Assembly: GCA_017526525.1 (NCBI GenBank)
Contig: JAFXRG010000005.1
Location: forward strand, 34,944-98,943
Length of the DNA: 64,000 nucleotides
Reading direction: 5' to 3'
Source: Clostridia bacterium
GTDB lineage: Bacteria; Bacillota; Clostridia; Christensenellales; Aristaeellaceae
Under the pieces are notes generated by a model. That model did no database searches, had not been told where the DNA came from, and saw nothing but the letters and a program-made list of their open reading frames with translations. The position numbers were made by a program, and so were the translations under genes. Below, piece by piece: positions 41,116-50,482 of this stretch; positions within the stretch are counted from its first letter, which is position 1, and the number at the start of each line of letters is the position of its first letter.

Positions 41116-44007
41116 TTACATCGTGGCAGGCGTCAGGGTAAAAATGCAGGAAAGTTCCTGGTCACTGCCTGAGACGGGACTGAAACGCACATGCATCCGG
41201 TGTTCCGCACCGCCCGGAAGGCAAAGGGTGTACAGGCCGTTGATGAGTTCGGGTTCCTCCGGATGAAGCGAAATGAGTTCTGACAGTTTTTCGCCGGAGG
41301 CATTTACGATGGGAATCTTTTTTTCGGTAAAGTATTTCATGAAGGTATCCCGGTCGGTTTTCAGCAGGTTCTGCAGGCCGTAGACGACACATTCCGCTGT
41401 GGCCGGATCTTCGGTGTCCCGCAGGAAAATGATGCATTCCGTCGAGTATTTTTCCAGGATGCTCATTTTGTTCCGGAGCTTCATCACCTGGGTGATATCC
41501 ACAAGAACCGACTGGAAACAGGGCTCGCCGAAATTGTCTGTAAAGGAAGACTGATCTGCCACATACCGGTCGCTTCCGTCCTTATGCCGGATCCGGTAGG
41601 GAGAAAGCTGGAAGCGAAGCCCACGGGCCAGCTCGTCCGATTCGCGAAGCACATTTTCCCGGTCGCCGGGATGAATCATCGGCAGCAGCTTGTTGTTGTA
41701 CAGGATCCGGATTTCGTCTTCCGTATAGCCGAACATATGCAGGAACCCCTGGCTGATATACAGCAGGGTCAGCTGGCCGTCCGTGGAACAGCGGCAGTAG
41801 CCGCCGGGAAGGTCCCTGTTCACATACAGCATTTCCGTGATATCCCGGGCAGAGCCATAGAAAACGGAAGACCCGTTCTCATCCCGGAGGTAGTACACGC
41901 TCAGCTGGATCCAGAACAGTCCGCCGGCGGGCTTGTAAATCCGGAAGGAGCCGGAGTCCCCGGTGATCCTGTTCTGTTTCGCGTTTTCCAGCATCCGGAA
42001 AAAGCCGTCCAGGTCATCGGGATAAAAGAATTCCTGAATATGCCGGCGGCGGGCTTCCAGCTGCTCCGGCTCCAGCTCCAGCAGGCGGAAAAACTGCTGG
42101 TTAAAGCGGATAATATCCACGTCCCTGCCGGTCTGGCGGTAGAACACCACCGGCCCCAGAATGTTGTTCAGCATGGCATCGCTGTGGATGCTGCCTTCCA
42201 GGAATTCCTGGAGATGCACCTGCTCGTGAATGGGCTGGCGGATTCCCGTGTAATCAATCCTGTCCGGGTTTTCCAGCAGCCTGGCGAACTGCTCCCCGGG
42301 CATGGGCCGGTAGAAATAGAATCCCTGCATATAGCGGCAGCCCAGATCGGACAGATACCGGACAAGCTCCGGCGTATCCACACCTTCCACGATGATGGGC
42401 GTGGAAAGGGATTTGGTCATGTTGATCACGGATTCAAGGATGTTGATGCCTTTCTGCTCTTCTCCCGCATTGAAATGGAGGAACTGGGCATCCAGCTTGA
42501 TCACGTCCATTTTCGTGCTGCGCAGCATGTTCAGGGAGGAGTAGCCGCTGCCGAAATCATCCATCAGCACCTGAAAACCTTTGGTTCGCAGATCGGAAAT
42601 GGTTTTTTTGACCTGCTCCGAATCATCCACGTAGGCGGATTCGGTGATTTCCACTTTCAGAAGGGAAACCGGCAGTCCGTATTTTTCCAGCAGAGAGGAA
42701 AGATGATCCGCAACATTCATGGAAAACATATCGATCCGTGAAACATTGACGGAAATGGGAACCGGTTTCAGCCCCCGGCCGATGATTCCGCGCAGCCAGG
42801 AACAAACGCTTTCCCAGATGAACTGATCCAGATCGGTTACAATGCCGTACTTTTCCAGAACGGGAATGAAGAACGCCGGGGAAATGAAGGTCCCGTCCTG
42901 CCTGCGCCAGCGGGCAAGGGATTCCGCCCCGATGATTTTTCCGCCGGAAACGCGGCACTGAGGCTGCAGATAAAAGCTGATTTCACCGGTCTGCATGGCG
43001 TTCTGGAATTCGCTGATGAGCCTGAACTCCTCCACATGGCGCTCGTGGGTTTTCGGATCATAAACGCGCATGTGAAACTGGAGGTCATCCTTGATTTCCT
43101 CCGCGGTCAGGGCCGCCCGATTGAAAAGATCCAGGACAGTGGCTCCGGAATCCTCGTCAATGGCGGCAATGCCGAAGGTGGGGAAGAACCCGCTGGCGCC
43201 GGTCAGGGCGTCAATCGCCCGGCACAGGTCTGAAAAAAGGCGGTCAATCCGGAATTTGTCAAAGGGGAAAAGCAAGGCGTAATCGTCCTGCCCGCGATAG
43301 CACGAAAGGCCGTCGGTTTCCTGGGCTGCCTGATGAAGGATTTCGGCGAAACGAATCAGGAGCTTTTCCCCTTTTTCCTGGCCGTTCAGCTCCTTGAAGA
43401 GCTTGTAATGCTTGATGTCTATCGCAATCAGGCACCAGCGGCCCACCAGGGAACGGGAAAGCCGATCCTGAACCATCGTGAAGAAGGAAGATTCCGTGAT
43501 CTGCTCCGGCATCTGGCTGAGCAGATGCTGGGCCGGAAGGGCCAGATCCATATACATGCCCTGTTCCCGGAGCCGGAATTCCTCAACATCAAAAAGATAA
43601 TTATAGACAATATTGTCGGAAAGGCCGAATTCCGGACCGGAGATCAGCAGGCTTTCCATCAAGCGCCACTCGTTGCTGAGGGTCAGAAAACGGAAACGGC
43701 CGGTCAGGATACCGACGGGATTGCTCACGGAAAGACGGGAACGCATATCGGATACGTTCATGAAGATGCGGTAAGCTTCCGCGTCATCCGGATGAATCAG
43801 GTTGGAAAAGACATAATCCAGCAAAGACTGGAAAACGCCCCCGTTGACCGGCGTGAAAAATTTGCCGTCTGTATGGTAACGGGACTCGTACTGGCCGGAT
43901 TTCAGGTCCAGAACGATCAGCTCATCATACGGTGTATATGTCAGCGAAGAAATCACCTGGTTTCCGGGAAGCCGGGAAATCAGATCATCCAGAAAGGGAA
44001 GCGCCAT
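41116..44007 (-). CDS. Cyclic-di-GMP signalling protein: degenerate GGDEF, EAL and PAS domains
   Basis: A 963-residue soluble protein. An N-terminal sensor region (about residues 1-150) precedes a GGDEF domain whose motif is changed to RGQDD, so it is unlikely to make c-di-GMP. An EAL domain (about 335-590) keeps ESLARW, DDFGSGYSSLN and IKLDAQF, consistent with phosphodiesterase activity. Two or three PAS-type domains follow (HIQEFFYPDDLDGFFRM, GYTEDEIRILYNN). EAL before PAS is the reverse of the most common order. It probably lowers c-di-GMP in response to signals and may oppose the cyclase at 13826. Ribosome site GAGGTG. Confidence 0.88.
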   Translation of the reverse strand: MALPFLDDLISRLPGNQVISSLTYTPYDELIVLDLKSGQYESRYHTDGKFFTPVNGGVFQSLLDYVFSNLIHPDDAEAYRIFMNVSDMRSRLSVSNPVGILTGRFRFLTLSNEWRLMESLLISGPEFGLSDNIVYNYLFDVEEFRLREQGMYMDLALPAQHLLSQMPEQITESSFFTMVQDRLSRSLVGRWCLIAIDIKHYKLFKELNGQEKGEKLLIRFAEILHQAAQETDGLSCYRGQDDYALLFPFDKFRIDRLFSDLCRAIDALTGASGFFPTFGIAAIDEDSGATVLDLFNRAALTAEEIKDDLQFHMRVYDPKTHERHVEEFRLISEFQNAMQTGEISFYLQPQCRVSGGKIIGAESLARWRRQDGTFISPAFFIPVLEKYGIVTDLDQFIWESVCSWLRGIIGRGLKPVPISVNVSRIDMFSMNVADHLSSLLEKYGLPVSLLKVEITESAYVDDSEQVKKTISDLRTKGFQVLMDDFGSGYSSLNMLRSTKMDVIKLDAQFLHFNAGEEQKGINILESVINMTKSLSTPIIVEGVDTPELVRYLSDLGCRYMQGFYFYRPMPGEQFARLLENPDRIDYTGIRQPIHEQVHLQEFLEGSIHSDAMLNNILGPVVFYRQTGRDVDIIRFNQQFFRLLELEPEQLEARRRHIQEFFYPDDLDGFFRMLENAKQNRITGDSGSFRIYKPAGGLFWIQLSVYYLRDENGSSVFYGSARDITEMLYVNRDLPGGYCRCSTDGQLTLLYISQGFLHMFGYTEDEIRILYNNKLLPMIHPGDRENVLRESDELARGLRFQLSPYRIRHKDGSDRYVADQSSFTDNFGEPCFQSVLVDITQVMKLRNKMSILEKYSTECIIFLRDTEDPATAECVVYGLQNLLKTDRDTFMKYFTEKKIPIVNASGEKLSELISLHPEEPELINGLYTLCLPGGAEHRMHVRFSPVSGSDQELSCIFTLTPATM

Positions 44008-44126
44008 CCGGATAACACCTCTAACAATCTATTTTGGCATCCGCCATGATTCGGTTGGGTAAGAAAAAAAAACAAAAAAGATAACCAATTCAGTATAACA
44101 GAAAGCCTGAAACGTTGCAACAGCAG

Positions 44127-44155
44127 TTGAAATACATTTGAAAAGAGTGTAAAAT
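44127..44155 (+). promoter_or_regulatory. Promoter of the AI-2E permease gene
   Basis: TTGAAA (44127-44132), 17-base spacer, TAAAAT (44150-44155), 41 bases before the start codon. Confidence 0.65.
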
Positions 44156-44196
44156 AGCAAGACACGGAAATCCATAAAGAAGATCAGAGGGAACGT

Positions 44197-45471
44197 ATGA
44201 GCGAGGAAAGGAAAGCTGCTGAGCGGCTTGCGGTCAAGGCACTGGGCGCGATCATCCTGATCGGGCTGGCCTTTTTGGTTGTTCCGCAGGTGTGGGACAA
44301 GCTGTCTCCTTTCATTATTGCGATTCCTCTGGCGGCCATGCTTCAGCCTGTGATCCGCTTTGCGCAGGAAAGGCTGAAGATCAAACGCGGTATCACCGTG
44401 CTGGTTTGCGTCCTGCTGATCCTCGGACTGCTCATCGGAATAATGACCTGGGGAGTTTCCATTGTCCTGGAACAGGCGCCCCAGGTAGTGGGCCAGTCCG
44501 GAAACATGCTGAATGAGGCCACGAATACCATTCAGCAGGCCTTCGAAAACCTGATGAACAACGCGACAGACAATTTCAATCCGCAGGTACAGGAATATCT
44601 TCGCAGAATGGCCAACGAGGCGCTGGTGAGAGCCAGCGACTGGGCGTCTGACATGGTGGAATCCGTGGTGAATTTCACGGTCAACATGATTCTCGGCCTG
44701 CCCTACGGTGTGATCTATGTCAGTTTCCTGGCAATGGCGCTGTATTTCATCACGATTCACTACAATGAAATCCGGAGCTATCTGCCGGGCGGAAAACGCC
44801 GCCGGCAGGACAGCAACACCACCCAGCTGACGAACTCTGCCCTGCGCAGCCTGATGGGCTATCTGCGGGTCCAGGGCACCTTTGCGGTGATGGTGCTGGT
44901 GGTCAGCCTGATTGCGCTGAACTGTTTCCGGTTCAAATATGCCAGCGCCCTGGCGATCATTGCCGGTGTCATGGAAATGATCCCCATGGTGGGAAGCGGC
45001 CTGATGTATATCCTGATGAGCGTGGTGCTTTTCCTGTCCGGATCCACCACCGCGGGGATCCAGGTGCTGGTCCTGACCGGGGTGCTGCAGCTGCTGCGGA
45101 GAATCCTGGAACCGAAACTGATGTCCAATTCCATCGGAATTTCACCGCTTCTGAGCCTGATCGGCATGTTTGTCGGCATGCGTTTCGGCGGAATCCTGGG
45201 CCTGATCGGCGGCCCTGTGGCCATGTCCGTCCTCGTGGGCGCGGTTCGCGGCGATGTATTCAAAAAAGTGAATGACGACATGATTCTGGTGGTGGAATGG
45301 TTCAAACGGCGTTGGGCCAAACCGGAAACGGAGGCGGATCCGCCGTCCCCGAAGCCGGAAAAAACGGAACCGGCGGATCCGAACGGGGAAAAAAGTCCGG
45401 CACAGAAAAAAACGGACAGTAATGCCTCCGGGAGAACCGGAAGAAGAAAAATCGGAAGAAAAAGGGAATAA
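44197..45471 (+). CDS. AI-2E-family (PerM/YtvI-like) membrane transporter
   Basis: A 424-residue membrane protein of the AI-2E/PerM family with about 7-8 membrane segments. It has the family patterns PFIIAIPLAAMLQPVI near the N-terminus and VMEMIPMVGSGLMYILMSV, ILEPKLMSNSIGISPLLSLIG and FGGILGLIGGPVAM towards the C-terminus. The last 60 residues are a charged, proline-rich cytoplasmic tail. Members export small solutes or act as Na+/H+ antiporters; the substrate here is unknown. It is likely co-transcribed with the CDF gene 32 bases downstream. Confidence 0.9.
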   Translation: MSEERKAAERLAVKALGAIILIGLAFLVVPQVWDKLSPFIIAIPLAAMLQPVIRFAQERLKIKRGITVLVCVLLILGLLIGIMTWGVSIVLEQAPQVVGQSGNMLNEATNTIQQAFENLMNNATDNFNPQVQEYLRRMANEALVRASDWASDMVESVVNFTVNMILGLPYGVIYVSFLAMALYFITIHYNEIRSYLPGGKRRRQDSNTTQLTNSALRSLMGYLRVQGTFAVMVLVVSLIALNCFRFKYASALAIIAGVMEMIPMVGSGLMYILMSVVLFLSGSTTAGIQVLVLTGVLQLLRRILEPKLMSNSIGISPLLSLIGMFVGMRFGGILGLIGGPVAMSVLVGAVRGDVFKKVNDDMILVVEWFKRRWAKPETEADPPSPKPEKTEPADPNGEKSPAQKKTDSNASGRTGRRKIGRKRE

Positions 45472-45503
45472 GTTTCAGATCATCTGATCAGGAGGGATAT
45501 TCC

Positions 45504-46622
45504 ATGGATCTGTCTGCGACAGAACGGGAGCGGGTAATTGTCAGAACCAGTATCACGGGGATCCTGGCAAACGTGCTCCTGGCAGGCTTCAAGCTGACGG
45601 CCGGCCTGATCGCCCATTCCATTGCGGTCGTGCTGGACGCGGTAAACAATCTTTCAGATGCCCTTTCTTCCGTGATTACCATTATCGGCACAAAGCTGGC
45701 AGGAAGAGCGCCGGACCGGAAGCATCCCCTGGGTCATGGGAGAATTGAATACCTGAGCGCCATGATTGTCGCTGCCATCGTTCTCTACGCCGGTATTACT
45801 TCCATGATCGAATCGGTGAAGAAGATCCTGGATCCGGAGGTGCCGGATTATTCAACCCTGACCCTGATTATTCTCTCTGTGGCGGTTGCAACAAAACTGG
45901 TGCTGGGAAGATTTGTGAAAAGCCAGGGCAGGAAGGTGAATTCCGCCGCGCTGGTTGCTTCCGGGTCGGACGCTTTTTTTGATGCGATCCTGTCTGCTTC
46001 CGTTCTGGCATCCGCGGTACTGTTCCTGACGACTGGGTTTTCCGTTGAGGCCTGGGTGGGTGTGATCATCTCGCTGTTCATTCTCAAGGCGGGCTTTGAG
46101 ATTATGCGGGATACCCTCAGCGAGATCCTGGGACAGCGGGCGGATCCGGAGGTGACCCGGAAGGTCCGGGACATCCTGAACAGCGAACCGGAAATCCGCG
46201 GTGCGTATGATCTGATCCTGCACAATTACGGCCCGGACCGGAACTATGCTTCCGTTCATGTGGAACTGCCGGATACCATGACCGTGGAACAGGTGGATAT
46301 CCTGACGAGACGGATGGAGGAACGGGTGTACAGGGAAACCGGAGTTATCCTGACCGGTGTCGGCGTGTACTCCTACAATACCGGCAGCGACGAAGCCGCA
46401 AAGATCCGCAACAGCGTGCAGGCAGCCGTGATGAAACATGACTGGGCACTGCAGCTGCACGGTTTCCATGTCAATCTGGAGATGAAAACCATCCGGTTTG
46501 ATGTGGTGCTGAGCTTTGATATCGAAACATCGGAAGCCCTGAAGATCCTTTCGGAGGAGATGGAGGCAATGTATCCGGACTATACCGTGCAGATTGTTCC
46601 GGATGTGGACATTTCCGACTGA
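45504..46622 (+). CDS. Cation diffusion facilitator (CDF) metal transporter
   Basis: A 372-residue membrane protein with six predicted helices and a C-terminal cytoplasmic domain. The metal-site motifs of the family are present: HSIAVVLDAVNNLSDALSSV in helix 2 and VASGSDAFFDAILSASV in helix 5, plus the signature KLAGRAPDRKHPLGHGRIEY. The C-terminal domain (about residues 215-372) is longer than usual and contains a second ferredoxin-like stretch. It should export divalent cations such as Zn, Mn or Fe in exchange for protons. GGAGGG lies before the ATG. Confidence 0.92.
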   Translation: MDLSATERERVIVRTSITGILANVLLAGFKLTAGLIAHSIAVVLDAVNNLSDALSSVITIIGTKLAGRAPDRKHPLGHGRIEYLSAMIVAAIVLYAGITSMIESVKKILDPEVPDYSTLTLIILSVAVATKLVLGRFVKSQGRKVNSAALVASGSDAFFDAILSASVLASAVLFLTTGFSVEAWVGVIISLFILKAGFEIMRDTLSEILGQRADPEVTRKVRDILNSEPEIRGAYDLILHNYGPDRNYASVHVELPDTMTVEQVDILTRRMEERVYRETGVILTGVGVYSYNTGSDEAAKIRNSVQAAVMKHDWALQLHGFHVNLEMKTIRFDVVLSFDIETSEALKILSEEMEAMYPDYTVQIVPDVDISD

Positions 46623-46646
46623 ACACAGAAAAACGGAGGATAACTT

Positions 46647-47768
46647 ATGCAGGATGTACGTGTTCTGAACCCGTTCAGGCTGGGATTCGGCCTGATGCGC
46701 CTTCCGAAAAACCCGGACGGAAGCATTGATATTCCCCAGGTCTGTGAGATGACGGACCGCTTTCTTGCGGCGGGAGGCACCTACTTTGACACAGCCTATG
46801 TTTATGACAACGGGCAGAGTGAAGCAGCGTTCAAGGCGGCGGTGGCGGATCGTTACCCCCGGGAAGCCTACACGGTATGCACCAAGCTGAACGCGGCGAT
46901 GCAGTGTACGGATGAAGCCAGCGCGAAGCAGCAGTTCCGGACCAGCCTGGAACGCACCGGCGCGGGATATTTTGACTTCTATCTTCTTCACGCACTGCAG
47001 CGGAACAATATTCAGAAATACAATGATTACCATCTGTGGGATTACGTAGCCGGCCTGAAGCAGGAAGGCCTGATCCGCCATTACGGATTCTCCTTTCACG
47101 CGGATCCGGAACTGCTGGAGCAGCTGCTGAAGGAACATCCGGAAATCGATTTTGTTCAGCTGCAGATCAATTATGCGGACTGGGAAAATCCGGGCGTGGC
47201 TTCCCGGCGGAACTGGGAAATCTGCAAGGCTTACGGAAAACCTGTGGTAATCATGGAACCGGTGAAGGGCGGCATTCTGGCAAATCCGCATCCGAAAGTC
47301 GGAGAGATCCTGAAAAAGGCGGATCCGGAAGCATCCTTCGCCAGCTGGGCGCTGCGCTTTGCTGCCGGACTGGACAATATCCTGGCGGTGCTCAGCGGAA
47401 TGAGCGATGTGGCCCAGATGGAGGACAATCTGAAACAGATGACGCCCTTCCGGCCGCTGAATCAACAGGAACAGGAAACGATTCAGGAAGTTCGCCGGGC
47501 AATGGATGAACTTCGGGATATTCCGTGCACAGCCTGCCATTACTGCACGAAAGGCTGCCCCATGCAGATTCCGATTCCCGAAATTTTCACGGTGTATAAC
47601 CGGAAAGAGGGAAGTCCGCATTTCCGTACGGTCCGGGAATACACCATCGTAACCACCGGAAAAGGGAAGGCGGCGGACTGCATCCAGTGCGGTCAGTGCG
47701 AAGGGGTCTGCCCCCAGCATCTTCCCATCATTTCCCTGCTGGAGAAGTGCCGGGAAATGGAAACCTAA
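46647..47768 (+). CDS. Aldo/keto reductase with C-terminal 4Fe-4S domain
   Basis: A 373-residue cytoplasmic protein. The aldo/keto reductase barrel (about residues 1-290) has FGLMRLPKNPDGSID, a YFDTAYVYDNGQSE start and the YGFSFHADPELL region. The end holds cluster motifs CTACHYCTKGCPMQIP and CIQCGQCEGVCP, as in the many clostridial AKR-ferredoxin proteins. It may use ferredoxin as well as NAD(P)H; no substrate is known. CGGAGGATAA precedes the ATG. Confidence 0.93.
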   Translation: MQDVRVLNPFRLGFGLMRLPKNPDGSIDIPQVCEMTDRFLAAGGTYFDTAYVYDNGQSEAAFKAAVADRYPREAYTVCTKLNAAMQCTDEASAKQQFRTSLERTGAGYFDFYLLHALQRNNIQKYNDYHLWDYVAGLKQEGLIRHYGFSFHADPELLEQLLKEHPEIDFVQLQINYADWENPGVASRRNWEICKAYGKPVVIMEPVKGGILANPHPKVGEILKKADPEASFASWALRFAAGLDNILAVLSGMSDVAQMEDNLKQMTPFRPLNQQEQETIQEVRRAMDELRDIPCTACHYCTKGCPMQIPIPEIFTVYNRKEGSPHFRTVREYTIVTTGKGKAADCIQCGQCEGVCPQHLPIISLLEKCREMET

Positions 47769-47804
47769 CCCCGGAGAAACCCTCCGAAGTTGCAGAAAAA
47801 ATGC

Positions 47805-47833
47805 TTGCCTTTTCCTTCCTGCTGTGCTATACT
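47805..47833 (+). promoter_or_regulatory. Promoter of the first tRNA-Ala gene, with an 88-base leader
   Basis: TTGCCT (47805-47810), 17-base spacer, TATACT (47828-47833). The leader to the tRNA contains two small hairpins, 47835-47852 and 47897-47911. The promoter is clearly related to that at 57521-57549. Confidence 0.75.
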
Positions 47834-47921
47834 ACCCTTCGCGGCTGAAGGGCCGTGGAGTCCCAAACCTCAGGACGATAAAGTCGAGGAGGCTTCCCCG
47901 GTTTATCCGGGATCCATACAT

Positions 47922-47994
47922 GGGGCATTAGCACAGTTGGTAGCGCGCGACATTCGCATTGTCGAGGTCAGGGGTTCGACTCCCCTATGCTCCA
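47922..47994 (+). tRNA. tRNA-Ala (anticodon CGC)
   Basis: A complete 73-base cloverleaf. The acceptor GGGGCAT/ATGCTCC contains the G3-U70 pair that identifies tRNA-Ala. The anticodon loop TTCGCAT gives CGC, reading GCG. The T arm is AGGGG-TTCGACT-CCCCT and the discriminator is A. The D stem has one A-C mismatch. CCA is not encoded. Confidence 0.95.
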
Positions 47995-48055
47995 CAAGAT
48001 TACGAAGTGTCGAACTCGGAAGCATTGGCAGCCGGTTTGCACTTCGGGTAAGCTT

Positions 48056-48084
48056 AAAGGACAGCTGGTAAGGCTGTCCTTTTT
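48056..48084 (+). terminator. Terminator of the first tRNA-Ala gene
   Basis: AAGGACAGC and GCTGTCCTT form a 9-bp stem with T4 after it, about 60 bases past the tRNA. Confidence 0.8.
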
Positions 48085-48172
48085 AATCGGTTTTCATTTG
48101 ACCTTCATCTGACCTATTTGACTGCGAGTTTGCTTTTGATTGGCAAAATCGAACAGAAACGATTGCTTATGG

Positions 48173-48262
48173 TTGGAAATTTCCAAAAAGCAATGATTAG
48201 ATTGGCAATTTGCAAATACATTATATTTTTAGATTGGCAATTTCAAAATGGTGTTGTATAAT
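48173..48262 (+). promoter_or_regulatory. Promoter of the DUF4143 ATPase gene with three related operator-like sites
   Basis: TTGGCA (48234-48239), 17-base spacer, TATAAT (48257-48262). TTGGAAATTTCCAA, a perfect 14-base palindrome, lies at 48173-48186. Relatives TTGGCAATTTGCAAA at 48202 and TTGGCAATTTCAAAA at 48234 follow at about 30-base steps, the last overlapping the -35 box. The spacing near three helical turns suggests cooperative binding by an unidentified repressor. Confidence 0.6.
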
Positions 48263-48298
48263 ATACTCGATGAGGCTGATGAGGGGGAACTGGTTTTC

Positions 48299-49675
48299 AT
48301 GTACATTATCCGTGAAATAGACAGAGCACTGACAGAATGGAAAACACAGGCAGATCGTAAACCTCTGCTGCTTCGCGGCGTCAGGCAATGCGGAAAAACA
48401 TCCAGTGTACGGTATCTTGCAGTAAACTTTGAACACTATGCTGAAATCAATTTTGAAAAGCAGCGCAGCCTTTCCCGTATGTTTGAAGGAGATCTGAACA
48501 TTTCCGGCATTATCGCAAAACTGGAGATAGAGACAAATACGCCCATCATTCCCGGAAAAACGCTTCTGTTTATGGATGAGATCCAGGCCTGCCCCCGTGC
48601 GATCACAGCATTACGGTATTTCTACGAAGAAATGCCGGAACTGCATGTAATTGCAGCCGGATCCTTACTGGAGTTTGTTTTGAATGGAAAAAAGCAAAAG
48701 GATAAGATTGATTTCCCCGTGGGACGCATCAGAAGTCTGTTCATGTACCCCTTTTCCTTCAGAGAATTTATAAAGGGTTGCGGACAAGGACGTTTGTGCG
48801 AATATCTGGATCAGTTGAATCATGAGACAGAAGAAAACATGATGCATGACAAACTGCTGGAGTGGTACAAAATATTCCTGGTCGTCGGGGGAATGCCTGA
48901 AGCAGTCAAAAAATACAACGAAACCGGAAGTCTCCTTGCTTGCCAGGATGTCCACAGGGATATCCTGCTGAACTACATGGATGATTTCGGCAAATACTCT
49001 GCTGACGTTCCGGCAGATATCATTCGTCAGGTGTTTCAATTCTCAATTCATCACGTTTGTTGTCAGGTAAAGGCATCTTCCGCTATACCGGGAGTAAGCG
49101 CATACTATTTCGATGAATGCATCAGGCTCCTGCGCAGAGCCGGTCTTGTTTATCCGGTTCGCGCTTCATCCTGCGACACATTGCCGCTTGGCTCAAGTAA
49201 AAAAGAAGCCAATAAAAAACTTGTGTTTTTTGATACCGGAGTATATTTGACTGAATGCGGACTGAATACAGCCGGATTGCTCAGCGCGGAGATTTTTGAC
49301 GAAATGAACAATGGGAATGTCGCTGAAATGCAGACAGGACTTGAAATGATTAAAAGCGGAAACCCTGTCAAAGAAGGCTCTTTGTTTTACTGGTATCGAT
49401 CCGGAGCAAACGCTGAAGTTGATTATGTATTTCAGAAGGGGCAACACATCATTCCCATTGAGGTCAAAGCTTCCGGAAAAGGAAGCATGCAGAGCATGAG
49501 GTCATATTTGGATTCCTTTCCGGATGTACCATATGGCATACGCGTTTCAATGGAGGATTTTTCCGCTTATGACAGGATCCGGGTTTTCCCTGTATATGCC
49601 GTCAGGAAGGCACTGGAGGAGACAATATGCAATTCCCGCACAATGGCCATGAGAAAATCTCCTATGGGCTCTTAA
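48299..49675 (+). CDS. AAA-type ATPase with C-terminal DUF4143 domain
   Basis: A 458-residue protein. The N-terminal ATPase has Walker A in LLRGVRQCGKTSSVR and Walker B in LLFMDEIQACP, and the C-terminal region has the DUF4143 pattern ending FWYRSGANAEVDYV-type (here LFYWYRSGANAEVDYVFQ), a PD-(D/E)xK-like core with IIPIEVKASGKGSMQSM. The family is widespread, often horizontally moved, and has no settled function. The start at 48299 is used because the -10 box lies at 48257. Its base composition is clearly more AT-rich than its neighbours, which supports transfer. Confidence 0.87.
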   Translation: MYIIREIDRALTEWKTQADRKPLLLRGVRQCGKTSSVRYLAVNFEHYAEINFEKQRSLSRMFEGDLNISGIIAKLEIETNTPIIPGKTLLFMDEIQACPRAITALRYFYEEMPELHVIAAGSLLEFVLNGKKQKDKIDFPVGRIRSLFMYPFSFREFIKGCGQGRLCEYLDQLNHETEENMMHDKLLEWYKIFLVVGGMPEAVKKYNETGSLLACQDVHRDILLNYMDDFGKYSADVPADIIRQVFQFSIHHVCCQVKASSAIPGVSAYYFDECIRLLRRAGLVYPVRASSCDTLPLGSSKKEANKKLVFFDTGVYLTECGLNTAGLLSAEIFDEMNNGNVAEMQTGLEMIKSGNPVKEGSLFYWYRSGANAEVDYVFQKGQHIIPIEVKASGKGSMQSMRSYLDSFPDVPYGIRVSMEDFSAYDRIRVFPVYAVRKALEETICNSRTMAMRKSPMGS

Positions 49676-49750
49676 TATGGCGAATCACTTTTTCGGTGAG
49701 ATCTTTGAGGAGGGAATCTGTAATGGGAAGGGCTGGATTCAGACAGAATT

Positions 49751-50482
49751 TCAACATTGAATCCGGTGGTTCGGGGCAGGATCCAGCTTGCTGAGCGGGA
49801 TGCAATATACGATGGCGATGATGATGGTGGAAATGACATAAACCCACTCCATCGTCGGGTTGTCCGCCGCGAATTTGGAAAATGCGTCCACCAGTCCGTG
49901 CACGATGATGTTGGGCCAAAGGGATCCGCATTTATAGAACACCATCGTGAAAATAAAGCCCCATGCAATGGCAAAGAAAACCTGCAGCACAGATTCCAGA
50001 GACGTCTGCCCGGCCAGCAGGTTGACCAGATGACCGATTCCGAAGGTGACGGAAGATACAATGATCGCGGGCCTGACGCCGTTCGCCTTCAGCATCATCT
50101 TAAAGAGGAATCCACGGAAGATAACTTCCTCGATGAAGCCGATCAGCAGCATGGAGAGCACAGCATACAGCTGACTGATGCCGGAATACGCGACACGGAA
50201 GCCGCCCCACAGATTGCCTGTCATCAGGATCAGCATGGGGATGAAGTACCAGTAGCGGCGAACACCGGCCGGATATTGGTCCAGACCATACTTCTCTTCC
50301 AGATGATATTTCCGGATGAACAGCGCCGCGGCCAGGGCAATCACCGCCAGGACGGCGAGCATCCAGACGCTCTCATCCCCAAGCTCGCCGCGGATCGGAA
50401 TGGTGATCAGGCAGTAAACGACAATCCACAGGATCGCGAACAGGTTTTCCCTGGTGTCATACAGTTTCTTCAGGAGCTTCAT
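49751..50482 (-). CDS. CPBP-family intramembrane metalloprotease
   Basis: A 243-residue membrane protein with about seven to eight helices. It has the three CPBP (Abi/CAAX protease-like) motifs: GFIEEVIFRGFLF, FGIGHLVNLL and HGLVDAFSKF. Such proteins act as prenyl proteases or in bacteriocin immunity. Its start lies inside the end of the padR gene (26-base overlap), so the two are translationally coupled. Confidence 0.9.
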   Translation of the reverse strand: MKLLKKLYDTRENLFAILWIVVYCLITIPIRGELGDESVWMLAVLAVIALAAALFIRKYHLEEKYGLDQYPAGVRRYWYFIPMLILMTGNLWGGFRVAYSGISQLYAVLSMLLIGFIEEVIFRGFLFKMMLKANGVRPAIIVSSVTFGIGHLVNLLAGQTSLESVLQVFFAIAWGFIFTMVFYKCGSLWPNIIVHGLVDAFSKFAADNPTMEWVYVISTIIIAIVYCIPLSKLDPAPNHRIQC

